64,000 nt of DNA, from the NCBI GenBank assembly GCA_016748015.1, contig JAAOMT010000046.1, forward strand, positions 124,001 to 188,000. The letters run 5' to 3'. Below the pieces are notes generated by a model. The model was not told the origin of the DNA. It did no database searches and saw nothing but the letters and a program-made list of their open reading frames with translations. The translations under genes and the position numbers were made by a program. Position 1 is the first letter of the stretch, and every line of letters begins with the position of its first letter. Below, in pieces: positions 1 through 11,116 of the stretch. Source of the DNA: Geosiphon pyriformis (lineage: Eukaryota; Glomeromycota; Glomeromycetes; Archaeosporales; Geosiphonaceae).

Positions 1-1
1 T

Positions 2-60
2 CTATCTCACCACAATGCAGACATGAGACACTTGGGTAAATTTTACTATACAGACGTTTT
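2..60 (-). pseudogene. LINE-A ORF2 C-terminal Cys motif (partial)
   Basis: The minus strand reads KRLYSKIYPSVSCLHCGEI, followed by the window edge. A YPSV..C-x2-C start is typical of the C-terminal CCHC-like zinc motif that follows RNase H in LINE ORF2 proteins. The His and last Cys would lie to the left of base 1. The stretch 61-242 between this motif and the RNase H domain is the decayed linker. Confidence 0.7.
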
Positions 61-242
61 TACACAGCAACTGGGAGACAGTAGTGGAGAGCCTTTAAAA
101 AATAAGAGTGCAAACCAGCTGTAAATTTACTGGTAAAGCCGGCTGCCATATGGGAGTCAGAATGCCATACTGAAGCAATGCAAAACCAGTTCACATTACC
201 AAGCAAACTGTCATCAACAATGTTGAAACCAGGACCAACCTC

Positions 243-905
243 TCAACAAGTCTGATTAATAGACCTGAAAATCTCATGAGCAAAATAACAAACATTCCCA
301 GACACTGTCTTCCCAGTAGCCATAATAAATCTTTCTCTAACCAAAACAGGAAATGCCAAAGAAGAGCTCACAGCTAGACCAGCCAACTTATTAGCATGCT
401 CATTACTTACAACACTTGAATGTCTTTTTATCTTATGCCAAGAAACAACAAGCTGCTTATTCTTAATTAAATTGACAATGCCATGCCACTTCATCCAACA
501 GTGGTTGCAGAAATTCGAAGACACCAGAGCAGATTCAGCCACACATGTATCCAATACAGTCTGACTGTCTGAATAAACTACCACAGAACTGTCAGAGGAA
601 ACACACTCTAATGCCAAAGCAATTGTCTGCAGTTCTGCCATAGTCGAAGATACCAATCCACCAATCTTAGCACCAATACCCATGTCCAGATCTGAGAAAT
701 AAGCAGCAGCACCACATTTCATTTCACGTGAACCCAAATCTCTCAATGATCTATCAGTGTAGGCATTAACTACCCTCATATTCGCTGAAGAGAGACAATG
801 GCTCAATCCAGAAACTGCATTCAAACTGCAAACATCCATATTTTGCAAACCTTCAATGCACAAATCATCAAAAGTAGAAGATTGATCCAAAAAGTCACAA
901 ATCAA
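243..905 (-). pseudogene. LINE-A RNase H domain
   Basis: This is the RNase H domain of the LINE ORF2, which would remove RNA from the RNA/cDNA hybrid after target-primed reverse transcription. From about residue 44 on it shows the family motifs in order: NAYTDRSL (first Asp), MAELQTIALAL (Glu), VVYSDSQTVLD (Asp) and SNEHANKLA near the end. The last motif is normally NExADxLA, so the fourth catalytic Asp is Asn here, a G-to-A type change. The frame is open for about 220 codons without a good start, because it is an internal part of a polyprotein. It lies downstream of the RT in the same orientation. The assignment is firm; activity is unlikely. Confidence 0.85.
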
Positions 906-1097
906 AGTGAACCAATGAGGGACAGGACTCTTTGGATCAAGTCTTTTTTAATGATGAAAGCTCTTCCAATCGAAAATTAAACTCTTTTTGGTATATAACT
1001 GCTTGGCAAAAATGATCTCAAACTTTCTGAGAGACAAAGAGATATCATAAAACAAAGAAGCATCTAGGACTGCAGATATTGGTGTTCCACCAGAAAA

Positions 1098-1706
1098 TCA
1101 GAATGCAGAAACAAAGAGATTGCTGAAAAACATGCCACAGTTCAAAAAAATTCTAACAACTTCTGCCAAAAAATTATTGACCGGACTGACATGCAACCTA
1201 ATTAGACAACGTAGAAAGTAAATAGATGACCAACTCAAAACTTGAAGATCCAAAGATCTATGATTGAACAAATGACCAAAAATACCATCAGCATTTGAGA
1301 AACACAACACAGAAGCCACCTTGCATTTAGTTTGTAACTGCTCAAAAGATCTTAAACTGTACAAAAAAGAATGATAAAAGGCCTCATTGGGAAAGTTTCT
1401 TGGAAGACCAGCTTTAAGCCTCAACCCCCTCCTGATCAATGTATCCCACTTCATACACACATTCCTGAAGACAAAGCTGAACTGAGTCCTGTAACTGATA
1501 ATTAGTTGCAACACAGTTAATACTAGATAAAGAAACTGCTTGTCCAAAATAGCTTTTTTGAGAACCAAATTGACAAAAAACTTGACATCCATGTGTGCCT
1601 TAGCCAAGCTTGATTTGGACAACCTTTCAAATAACAAATAAATGCCAAGATATTGATGAAACTCCTTCTTACAAGCAATTGAAATCAGCAGACTACTAAT
1701 TAACAA
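1098..1706 (-). pseudogene. LINE-A ORF2 segment between RT and RNase H
   Basis: An open stretch of about 200 codons between the RT core and the RNase H domain, in the same orientation. It lies where the thumb/connection region of LINE ORF2 sits, but I see no diagnostic motif in it. Its hydrophobic, Leu/Phe-rich composition fits decayed LINE coding sequence. It is annotated by position and strand only. Confidence 0.5.
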
Positions 1707-1779
1707 TAAAGTATTACTAACCCTCTGATTGATAGAAATGGCTACAGTTTTTTCATTATTGATAAAAATGTTGTTTATC

Positions 1780-3230
1780 CTAAAAAATTCACTTGCTGTG
1801 TCCAGGATATACTGAGTAGTAGCCTAACTGCTCCCTATCTAGATAGTATTATCTACAAACACACCAGCAGCCAAAAAAGAAATCAAACTGTCTTGGTTTT
1901 CTATTCTGCCAGTTTTAGCTACAAATTTAGTATTAATTTAGTAACCACACAAACTTCCCTGTCTTTTGACCTCACACAAAAGGGGGTTATAAAAGATCTT
2001 CTACAGCAAAGAGGAGAAAACCTCATCCTGATCAAGACCATCATGCACCCAGTAGCCATCTGTTAGACCAAAATCAGTCATAACCCAGTTAATGTGGTCA
2101 TTGTAAATTGAACCAAAAAATCTAATAAAATGCCTGCACATTTTGATCTGAACCAAACTATTATACAAGTGATGCCAACCTACAGAGTCATAGGCTTTAT
2201 GCATATTTTATAGCACAAGCCAAAGCTCACAATCCTTTTCCAAAGCATCTTTAACAACCAAACCAATGGCAAAAATAAGAGACTGAGTGGTCATTCCCTT
2301 AAGCACTGAAAAATTGTTCCCATGAAGTACGTTGAATAGACTGCATGCTGAAAAAATTCTGTCAGACAACAACTTAGAAAGAATCTTATGGGCAGTCTCA
2401 ATTAAAGCAATTGGCCTAGTATTTATTAAGACACCCTTTCACTCATAGGACTTGGAAATCATTAACACCTAAGCTTCCTTCCAACAATGAAGAATTGACT
2501 CACATGCCAAACAAATGTTCAAAAGGTTCAAAAGCAAGCCTAACACAGAACCATCACAATGTTTCCAAAGTTTATTTGAAATGCCAAACAAGCCAGCAGC
2601 TTTACCATCCAGCAAATTCTTAATTACATGTGTCAAGTCATCCAAACTGATAGTATTCATCACACCTGAAAAAGCATTATCATCAACATAATCCAATGGC
2701 AGGTATTGATGCTGCCACAAATCAGAAACACTTTTCAGCACAGCCCTCTTCCTTGTTCAGCCCTCCATTATACTATCAACCTTATTTTTAACTTCTACCA
2801 GGTCCAAAATTAAGCCACCATCAGAGACCAAATAATCTAACACCACTTTGTGGAATGAGCATTCCAAAACACTACAGATTGTGTGGTCTTTGTTGACTAC
2901 AAAACTCTCTATCCTTTTCTCAATAACTGATCTAATGTCTGACTCCTCGGCTCACAAAGACTCAGCAAGCTTAGAGGCATGATAATACTTCTTCATGCCA
3001 CAAAGAGCAAAATAAACACGATTGAAACTTGTACCAGAACTCACAAAATCACAAACAACAGAAGCTTTGTCACTATCCATAGAAACCCAGCATTTTAATA
3101 GAGACTCAAATCTGCTGGAGTCTGCCTTGCAAGAAGTCTTAACAATTTTTGACACCAAAACCTTCAAGTTATACAACTTGAAAGACTCTTTGGTAAACAC
3201 CCCATTATAATCCTTAAATCATTTCTTCTT
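1780..3230 (-). pseudogene. LINE-A reverse transcriptase (broken)
   Basis: Fragments of one RT are spread over this region in the minus orientation. The N-terminal finger region is at 2469-2741, where LLDGKAAGLFGISNKLWKH corresponds to the KAxGxDGIxNE..K block. RT motif A is HKAYDSVGWHHLYN at about 2204-2165. The catalytic motif C is VFVDNTI near 1845-1885, where the normal FVDD has become FVDN and is followed by an in-frame TAG. The stretch 2952-3200 is the linker between endonuclease and RT. Stops, frame changes and the lost catalytic Asp make it non-functional. It would have copied LINE RNA at the nicked target. Confidence 0.8.
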
Positions 3231-3368
3231 GAAAGCACCATTAGCTGAAAAAACTATCACTTTGTGAACAATATCCCACATAGCATCCAAATCAGAGAAC
3301 TTCCTGGCAGTCTCAAATTCATCCAAAAACATGGCAGCATTGGCTGTAGTAGCATCTTTAAACTCACC

Positions 3369-4163
3369 TCATTTCACTATATTTGCATTTTTAACATCAA
3401 ACTTCCAATGATTCTTATTCGCCTGCTTGCGTATTGAACTTAAATGAACATTGAGCAAACCACCCAAACCCATGGAAGCAGATACAGCTTTGTGGTCAGT
3501 ATCAAAATATTTCTCGATATCAGCCACACTACTATCTGTTACAGCATTGACCAAACTCAAAGAAACAAGAATGTAGTCGAGAGCTTTAGTGACACTGCGG
3601 GAATTGGTCCACATAGGTGTTTTAACAAATAAACTTCCTCTTAGAGAATCAACTAAACCTAAATCAAAGCATTTCTTGAAGCTAGCATACTTTTGGAACC
3701 CATTTTTGTTAAAATCACCACCCAAAATAATGAAGAAGGACTCATTTACTGCCTTTGCAATGAGAGAGTTGATTTCACCAGCCTGAGAGAACCAAACCAC
3801 TAACAATGTACCAGCATAGAGTTCCAAAATTGACACAAAAAGATTATTCTTGAAGAGTAATTTGAGAGAAAGGAGATGACCAAGAACTTCAGAAACCTTA
3901 CATACATGTCTCACCAAAGAAATGTCCATGATAATTGCAACACCAGAACCCAAATGACCAGAGTCCAAACCAGAGGTGAAAACCCAAACACCATCAAATT
4001 TATTCATAATCCATGGGTGGATCTTGCCCCTCAACTTAGTCTCAGTAACAACAAAAATCAAATTGTTTATCTCTTTATGCCAACATATTATATCATCCTG
4101 TTTTGCAGGATTATTTATACCTCTAACATTACATGTGGCAATCTTCCAAACTAGATTGGTCAT
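3369..4163 (-). pseudogene. LINE-A AP-type endonuclease (N-terminal domain of ORF2)
   Basis: This is the endonuclease/exonuclease/phosphatase domain that nicks the target DNA for priming. In a 264-codon open frame the family blocks appear in order: TCNVRGIN (metal-binding Asn), VTETKLRG (catalytic Glu), GSGVAIIM, GGDFNKNG (GDFN block), ALDYILVS and DTDHKAV (S/TDH block with catalytic His). The start is an ATG at 4163 that overlaps the ORF1 stop as ATGA, which suggests reinitiation after ORF1. The domain is complete, but the downstream ORF2 is broken, so it is part of a dead element. It is one of the best-preserved domains in the window. Confidence 0.88.
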
Positions 4164-5391
4164 TTAGAAGAAGATTTGGGAGATGTACTGCCAGCCAAAA
4201 TCAAACCATCAAATCTTACTGTAAAACTTAGAACTGAGGCAGAAAGTCCTTCCAACATGCTTTTCAATCTTTTTACTTCAGTAGAAGCAGAAAAGTTCAA
4301 AGTCATAACAGTCTCACCATTAGTGGCCTCACCCAAACCCTTTCCCATTACTACATCGCCCATCTGATTCTGTGATAGGGGAGTTACCAGCAGCTGACAT
4401 TCAGGGCTAGGCTGGAAAACTGTTGGCATGAATGAGTTCAACCTCTTAGCCAACTTATTAATTTGTTCTGCAAGACTAACAAGACTGCTTTTCAAAACAG
4501 CAAATCTTTTCTCAACATCACTTGTATCATGGATGGTAGGCTTCATCTCTGAAGAAAAGCCAGGATTGACCAATACTTTTTGCACAGAAAGAGGAGGAAA
4601 AACATTTCTGCCAGCAATTTTTGCCCAAGAAACCCCACCAAAAGCAACAGGACGAGTGATCAGAGCTGAATGCTTGACATAGATGGTTGCCAGCCTGCTT
4701 TTATCCAAGTCTAAAAAGGGTCTGCAAGAATGCTTCCCAGAGGAGATATTTCCACTTATAGCACAGCCCAAAGATATATGACCCAATTTCCCATACTTAG
4801 CACATTTGAAAAACCCAAAAGAGATCAACACATATTCACATCTCTTAAAACTGGAGTAGTTCCCATAACAGCATTCAAGGAATTGGCCGAATCAAAACAA
4901 ACAACAGCACATCTGGCCCAAGCATATGTAACAGGATGATAATCTATTGTACATGTTTTCCCACTCACAGAGCCAATATAATCCCAGATGTCATATGCAG
5001 TCATTCTCATTGGCAGAGTATAGAGCAAAGCCCTATGTTGATCTCTTGAGTCCCATGATTCCTTGTCTTGATTGGCCCTGGTCACATGCACAGCATCCTT
5101 TCCAATCAGAATAGACCAGCAGACTGCAACTAAATCAGTCTGTTCACTCTTACTAAATTCAACAACAGCCTTCTGCCACAAATCCACTAACTGCATTTTG
5201 ATTGATACCACCACACCAAAACTAAATAATACAGCACGCACAGCCTCAGTTGAGGTTCCAACAGGAATTTCCTTTAATACCACAGCCTGATCTGAATGCT
5301 CAGATAATTTTTTGAAATTGGTGTTCACCAGGATCTTTGCATTAGTGGCCAATTTAGTAGCTTTCATTAAACTTAATTCAGAAGTGAACAT
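4160..5391 (-). pseudogene. LINE-A ORF1: RRM-like domain plus CCHC knuckle
   Basis: Two overlapping open frames (4825-5391 and 4160-4831) form one gene split by a frameshift near 4830. The first holds an RRM-like fold signature: VVLKEIPVGTSTEAV, then FGVVVSIKMQ, then KAVVEFSKSEQ, as in ORF1 proteins of the RRM plus zinc-knuckle type. The second begins with CAKYGKLGHISLGC, a C-x2-C-x4-H-x4-C knuckle whose second Cys is now Tyr. The rest has a heptad-like stretch (about residues 80-110 of the second frame). It would bind LINE RNA in the ribonucleoprotein. The same order (RRM-like domain, about 90-residue spacer, knuckle) recurs in LINE-B. Confidence 0.75.
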
Positions 5392-5402
5392 TGCTCTGAT
5401 GA

Positions 5403-6000
5403 TTCCAGCAAATTTTGAGCGAGTAGAGACCCCTCAAAACCATTGATCTTTAAAAACAAATTTCTGACCACCAGAAGCTTTTCACAAGAAAATTTTCCAA
5501 TTACCATGTCCAACCCAATATCTAATGCAAAAGATTTTCAAACAAAAACATTAACCAGATTCTTTGCAGGTGGTGGAAGCACTAAAAGAACATCCAAAAG
5601 AACATCATCATCATTACTGCTTGGTAAGAAGTCAATCTTTCCCAATGGTTTACCCAATGCCTTCTTGGTTTTGACTTTTAAGCCTGTAGGTGTTTGATCA
5701 TGATCTCCCTCAGCAAGAGTACCACCTTCACCATGATTGAAACTGGTTTCCTCAATTAGACACTCCTCTTCCATATCAATACTCTTAGACTCAGTGATGT
5801 TACTAGTCTTTGAACCTCATAAGCAATTACCTTGGACACTAAGACCAACATTTTTACCACCAGAACCATCTTCTAAAATGCCGTCCCTCCTTTTTTTCCT
5901 CAGGAAAACAGGTCTAAAACCATCACTAAAACCAGAAACTTTGACAGTCTTCTTCATAACAGCAATACTACAGCCAATAGTGGCCTCATAGTTGAGAATA
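5403..6000 (-). pseudogene. LINE-A ORF1 N-terminal part, decayed
   Basis: Open minus-strand pieces continue upstream of the RRM-like domain, the clearest at 5538-5774. They are charged and low in complexity, as ORF1 N-terminal regions often are, with no recognisable domain. Translation from about 5990 gives a start-like region (MKKTVKVSGF) interrupted by several stops. I place the 5' end of LINE-A close to 6010, where coding-like composition gives way to the AT spacer. Confidence 0.5.
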
Positions 6001-6009
6001 AAGGGTTTA

Positions 6010-8526
6010 GATTTATTGTATTCAATTGTAAAAAACTTCTTTCAAAAAACTTTTGACTCTTTTTTAGAAATTTGGGATGAAAGAAAAAAAAAAGTTTTTT
6101 TTTGTTTTTATTAATATAGTTTTAAAGAATACTATTTTTAATAAAATGTTTTTATATTTAGTTATTATTATGTTTCAAATAATTATTAACTACAGATCTT
6201 AATTTAATTTTATTTTTAAAAAAGTTTATTAAAAATAAAATATAATAATTTACAAAAATTTAAAAACCAAAACTGGTTTTTTTAAAAACTTTTTAATTAA
6301 AATCTTATATTATTTTTTTTTATATAGTCTTAAAACTTTTAAATAAATATAAAATAAGAATAAAATTATATTTTTGATTTTTTTTAAATATTTTTAGTAT
6401 AGTTAATTAATTTTTAAGCATAAATATATGAATTTGCAAATTATTAATTGGATTTCTAAAATTTTTTAGTTTTTTGTTAAGTTAAAAGTTAGTTTAATTA
6501 ATAAATTTTTAATAAACATGATTAAAATTCTGTTAAATTACAATATATTATTAATAAACTTTTTTTTTAATATTTAGTAATTTTAATAATATTCTTATTT
6601 CTAATATCTTAAGTGCAAAATTATATTACAAAATTATAAGTTTTTTAAAAAAATTTAATATGGCTTTTAACAAACAATTATTAAATTAACATAATTGAAT
6701 CTTTGAATAAAAAACTTTTTATTATTAATAAAAACTTAATCTTAGAGATTTTGTATTTTATTGATTTATGATTATTACAAATTTTTTTTAAAACAGATTT
6801 TCATGTAATATTCTTTTGTTTTTCTATTTAGGTGGTAATTTTCAAAGTATTTTTAAATTTAATAGTTTATTAATTATTAAAAAATGTTTAGCAAATATTA
6901 ATTTGTTTATAATAAATATATTTATAAATAGTTTTTTATTTAATCTAAATTTTTATACTATTATTAATAAAATTATTATATACTTTAAGAACTTGAATTT
7001 GGATATTAATGTTTAAGTTTTTGGCTTAATATTGTCTATATTAATAAAATTACAAATTGTTTTTTTGGTTTTTAAGTATATTTCTCTTTTTAATATTATA
7101 AACATTTATTCTAATAGTTAAATAGCTTTTAATATTTGTATATTAGAATTAAGTTTATTTCTGTTGAATTTTTATAATCAATATTAAATAAAAAAAGAAA
7201 ATTTTTAATAATATTTATAATAAAAATATTTTAATTATATGAGTAAAAATTAAGAATTACTTAGATATTATAAGCAATAATATTACTAATAAATTAGCTT
7301 ATAATATAGTTTATTCACTATTTTTTTTCTAATATTAATAAATAAAAGTTTTTTTTAAATAGATAATATAATTATTTTAGATAATATTTAATATTTTATT
7401 TATAAAATATATAAAACAATTAATAGTACTTGTTAAAAGATTAGTTTTAATATTAATATAGTTTTTTATAACATAATACATAAAATAAACTAATACTGTA
7501 TAATTTTGGTTTGATATTCTAATTAATAAATAATAATTTTACCAAGAAATAAATAAATAATATATATATGTATTTAATAAAAATTGTATACAAACAACTT
7601 TCTGTTATAATTTAAAAACATTTATATAACAAGTAATATTTAGAAGTAACTTGTTTATACTGTATTAATATTAAGTTTTTAAGTTATGTTTTTACATATA
7701 AATAAGATATTAATATATATTTAGAGTTGTTAAATAATATATTTTGGTTTTTGAATTTTTCTTTCTAAAGTATTGTTTCTATTTTCTGTAATATTAAGCT
7801 TATTAATTTTTTGTATCTTAGATAATTTGTTGTATACTATAATATATAAAAGTGTTTTATTAAAAATATAGTATATTAAAACATTGTTTTTGTTTAAAAA
7901 TATAAAATTAACTAATATGTATTTGGTTTTTTTGGCTTATTATTTAGTAAAAAGTTATAAAAAAAATTAATTTTATAGGTTTATATATAAAACTGCTATA
8001 AAAAAAGTGGTCTGATTAATAATATATTTTTTTTTTTATATTTTATATGGTTTAATTAGATGTTTATTAAATAATGTTGTTTGTATAATTAGCATAAAAA
8101 AAATTTTAACTATTAATTTTAATTTGTATTATAAATGTTTGTTTTATTTTAATTTGAATAGTACTATTAATATTATTATAAGTAAATAATATAATTTTAA
8201 TTGATTTAAATAATTGATTATATGTAGTAAGAACATAAATTATGTTTAGTTATAAATACTTAATCTGTTTATATATATTAAGTTGTAATTAGACTATATT
8301 TAATAAATATTTAATTAAAAAATATTTGTAAATAAAAAATTATTTATTGATATTTACATATTTTATTTTATTTTTATTTTTAATTTGTATTGTTAAAATT
8401 AGTTTAAAAAATATTTATTTACTTTTGTAATTTATTAAATAAAAAATAAATAAAAAACACAATAATTTTTATTAATTCAAAAAATTATCAAATAAAAGAT
8501 AAAAAAAAAACTTCTTTTTTTTCTAT
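6010..8526. other. AT-rich spacer without genes
   Basis: About 2.5 kb made almost wholly of A and T in short runs. I found no CG dinucleotide when reading lines 6061-8520. The one longer open frame (6816-7016) is a product of base composition. No element ends, tRNA or repeats with a clear period were recognised. It may be old transposon sequence at the end of C-to-T decay, or true intergenic DNA. Confidence 0.7.
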
Positions 8527-9277
8527 TGTTATGATTGAAACCTATACTTCTTATTAATTATTACATATATTAGCCACTGATGTCATATAATTAGCCATTC
8601 TATTTTTAGAAAGTGATCATTGACCTGATCAATGATCTGACCATTGACCTAATTATTGATCTGATTATTGACCTAATTATTAACTTGATCAATAACCTGA
8701 TTATTGACCTGATCATTAACCTAATCATTGACCTGATCATTAACTACTTTTGATAGCTATATAAGTGATGAATTTCTTAGCTGTAAAAAAGCATGTAAGA
8801 ATCAAAAAAAGAAAATAAATAAAATAACAACTTTCATTTCAATCATTCTTTTATTGCTAATTTCCCTTTCTTTACCTTTAAGTATTTAAATATCTTGGAA
8901 TAAAAGATTACTTGTTGGTTATTTTTTACCCTTTTCCTGAAATATGTAATTGCAACATTTGAAGATTATTAAATAAAATGTGACTGAAGAGTACATCTAA
9001 TATCTAATATTGAATTCTAAGAGTACTGACATAAAATATAGAATTATACCAATATATAATCATTTGTTAACAGTACAGACTATTTCTTTACCTTCAAATT
9101 TTCTAGTTATCTTTTGAAAAGTATAGCAACTAAGATATTTTATGAGACTAATCTCACATATTGAATTCATACTTATTCAAAGAGCGAATTGAAATTGAAT
9201 TTTCTTTGATTCTTTTCATTATCCTACAATTCTGTTCTTCCTTGCTATCTGTTAACTTGTTACTCCAACTCATAACA
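8527..9277 (+). repeat. GypA A1 5' LTR
   Basis: It starts TGTTATGATTG and ends CAACTCATAACA, so the terminal inverted repeat is TGTTATG/CATAACA. Other GypA LTRs in the window share the whole sequence. A 12-bp array lies in U3, followed closely by a TATA-like box (gctatataag, near 8756) and an A-rich R/U5 region with AATAAA-type signals. The PBS follows after six bases. Confidence 0.9.
8614..8745 (+). repeat. 12-bp tandem array in GypA U3, 11 units
   Basis: Units are variants of TGATCATTGACC in perfect 12-bp register, just upstream of the TATA box. Other GypA LTRs hold 1 to 9 units at the same place. Units differ mostly by C/T and G/A changes. It is probably a promoter element cluster that changes in number by slippage or template switching. 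Confidence 0.9.
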
Positions 9278-9283
9278 TAAAAA

Positions 9284-9300
9284 TGATGCTCTCTGTGAGA
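9284..9300 (+). promoter_or_regulatory. Primer binding site of GypA A1 (decayed)
   Basis: The sequence tgatgctctctgtgaga lies six bases after the 5' LTR. It matches the intact site TGGTGCTCCCTGTGAGG of copy A6 with three G-to-A or C-to-T changes. It would pair with the 3' end of a tRNA ending ...GGGAGCACCA. Confidence 0.8.
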
Positions 9301-9329
9301 TTGTCAAAATCCACTTTGTTTTTTATTGT

Positions 9330-10880
9330 ATGGGTAATTATTCATACTTGTCACAACAATTAAAAGAATACTTTAAAGCACACAACAAAAATAATTTAGA
9401 CTTTATTAAACTTAATTCTTTGTTCTCATGTTTGATTTGCTTCCCCATTGAAAAACAATTCAGTAGACAATTCTAAGACTTTTGAAACTGGTTCTTGAAT
9501 GAGCATTTAGTTAAAATCTACACAGCTTATACAACCTATTACTTTGACCAAGCTTATTTTAAAGACAACTTTGAAGAAAGAAACAACAGTATCAATCAGC
9601 TTTTATATTCAACAACCTTTGAACAACAGCCCCCTAATTCTGAATATTTAAATTACCAAATTCATATTTGAATTGCTGCCTATCAGCTAGCTGAAACACC
9701 TTTTGAAACAGAAGAAGAAAGTTATTAAACTGCTCCTGTTTTTAATCTTTTTTCAAGTAAATCAGAACATTCCACACAAACAGTTATTCCTGAACTAATG
9801 GCTAATAACTCTATACAACAAAACATTCTGATTGCTCTCCAGAGTATACAAACTGCTCTAGGGTGAAAAAACAACACTCCATTACCTTTATTCAGAAATA
9901 ATACACAAGATTCAATTAAATGATTAGATAATTTTGAAAGAGCTGTCACAGTCAACCAATATAATAATAAATACAAGTTCCAAATTATTGATGGCTATTT
10001 CCAAGACTCTCCTGCTACTTAGTTCTCACAAAAAACCAATGCTAGTGTTCACTAAAGAATCATTAAATAGACACCAACAAATGCTGGAAAAGAAAACACC
10101 TCTTTCACAATCCGATTTGAAACTAAATTTAAAACTCCTATTCTAATCTCTAAATGGCACATGAAACTAAAAAAAAGAACCCAAGGTCCTGGTAAAATAG
10201 TAACTGAATATGTCAAGGCCATCAGAAAGTTAATTAAAAAAGTAGACTTTGAAAGAAACTGGACAGAAGAGCAAAAGAATTATTCCTTTACAAAAGGATT
10301 GAAAACAGATCTGTTATATGCTCTTTGGTCCCTTCTGGTCTTAAAAAATAATTCCACAATGAATATGGCTATTGAACTTGTCCAGAGAATAGAAAATAAT
10401 CAAAGGATGCATTTGAAATCTACTCTTCCAGTTTTTGCTCCTGCTTTTGTTATGGCTCCTGCTCCACAAATGGCTGCTATCTTTTTTGCCACCCAAACTC
10501 AAGATCCAAATGAACAGTTGATAGATAGACTTACAGCAAATTTTGCCCAGTTATTAGAGTTCTTAGCCCAAGTAGTCAAAGAAAATCAACAATCCTAAAG
10601 ACCCAAATTTGAATCCCATTTTAATTAGCCCCAGCAAATCTCTTATCAAAGACAACAAAATTGTGGTCCACCTGTGTGTTATCACTGTGAATCAACTAGA
10701 CATTTCTCCAAAAATTGCAACAATTCTCTTTTGCCTTTTCCAGCTCTCAGAAACAATGACAATCAAATAAACAGAATTATCAACAACAATGTCCTTAATC
10801 AAAAACCCAATTATGCTAACATCAATTTTTTTAGAGAAAATTCTTTAGTTAAAGCTACTGTTTATCAACTTTTAAACTAG
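9330..10880 (+). pseudogene. GypA A1 gag
   Basis: Gag is the structural protein of the virus-like particle. The frame opens at ATG 9330 (MGNYSYLSQQLKEYF) 30 bases after the PBS and runs in one frame, apart from C-to-T type stops, to TAG 10880. An internal Met at 9798 begins the part best kept in copy A6. Residues 160-420 form the capsid-type gag domain (FERAVT..YKFQII.., NTSFTIRFETKF-like block, then a helical region). The nucleocapsid knuckle at 10677-10718 is intact: CYHCESTRHFSKNC (C-x2-C-x4-H-x4-C). Most stops correspond to CAA, CAG or TGG in copy A6. The gene ends directly after a TTTAAAC heptamer. Confidence 0.8.
10871..10877 (+). promoter_or_regulatory. -1 frameshift heptamer T TTA AAC, GypA A1
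   Basis: TTTAAAC lies in gag phase as T TTA AAC and is followed at once by the gag stop TAG. After a -1 slip the reading TTT AAA CTA GTA opens the pol frame, which stays open into protease. The same heptamer in the same phase is present in A2 and A6. This is the canonical X XXY YYZ type of site. Confidence 0.8.
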
Positions 10881-11116
10881 TAGGTACATCTTCAAAGGGT
10901 GAAAGTACAAGCCAATCAGAACAAAACTCTTTTTATGCTTTTAACCTAACTAATAATAACCATAATATAGATAAACTAGCAATCAACACCTTTGAATTAA
11001 CAAGAAAGAAGAAAAAAGCCAAGATTGATTTTATTCTGGACCCAAACAAGACATCCAAATCAACTGCTGATAACAATAAGCCACCAAAGACTAAAGTTTT
11101 TAAAAATCCTCCAAAG

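Larger units (their letters stand above)
1..6010 (-). mobile_element. LINE-A: non-LTR retrotransposon, decayed, 3' end beyond the left edge
   Basis: Reading leftward, the minus strand shows an ORF1 with an RRM-like domain and zinc knuckle, an apurinic-type endonuclease, a reverse transcriptase, an RNase H and the beginning of a C-terminal Cys motif. This order is that of APE-type LINEs with RNase H (I/Tad/R1-like group). The element is nearly full length: the coding signal begins near 6000, and its 3' UTR lies outside the window. All genes carry stops or frameshifts, so it is a dead copy. The clade is inferred from architecture; a tree of the RT would settle it. Confidence 0.85.

Noticed and set aside
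3444-4154. Plus-strand open frames over the LINE-A endonuclease
   Set aside because: They are shadows on the opposite strand of a well-matched endonuclease domain.
6816-7016. Open frame of 66 codons in the AT spacer
   Set aside because: Composition of Ile, Asn, Phe and Lys only reflects the AT richness; no motif and no similarity to the elements.
6010-8526. Mitochondrial insertion, because of AT richness
   Set aside because: No respiratory gene, tRNA or rRNA segment could be seen.
8614-8745. CRISPR-like array of short repeats
   Set aside because: Repeats are 12 bp without spacers, lie in LTR U3 regions and recur in each LTR; this is a tandem array in a eukaryotic retroelement.
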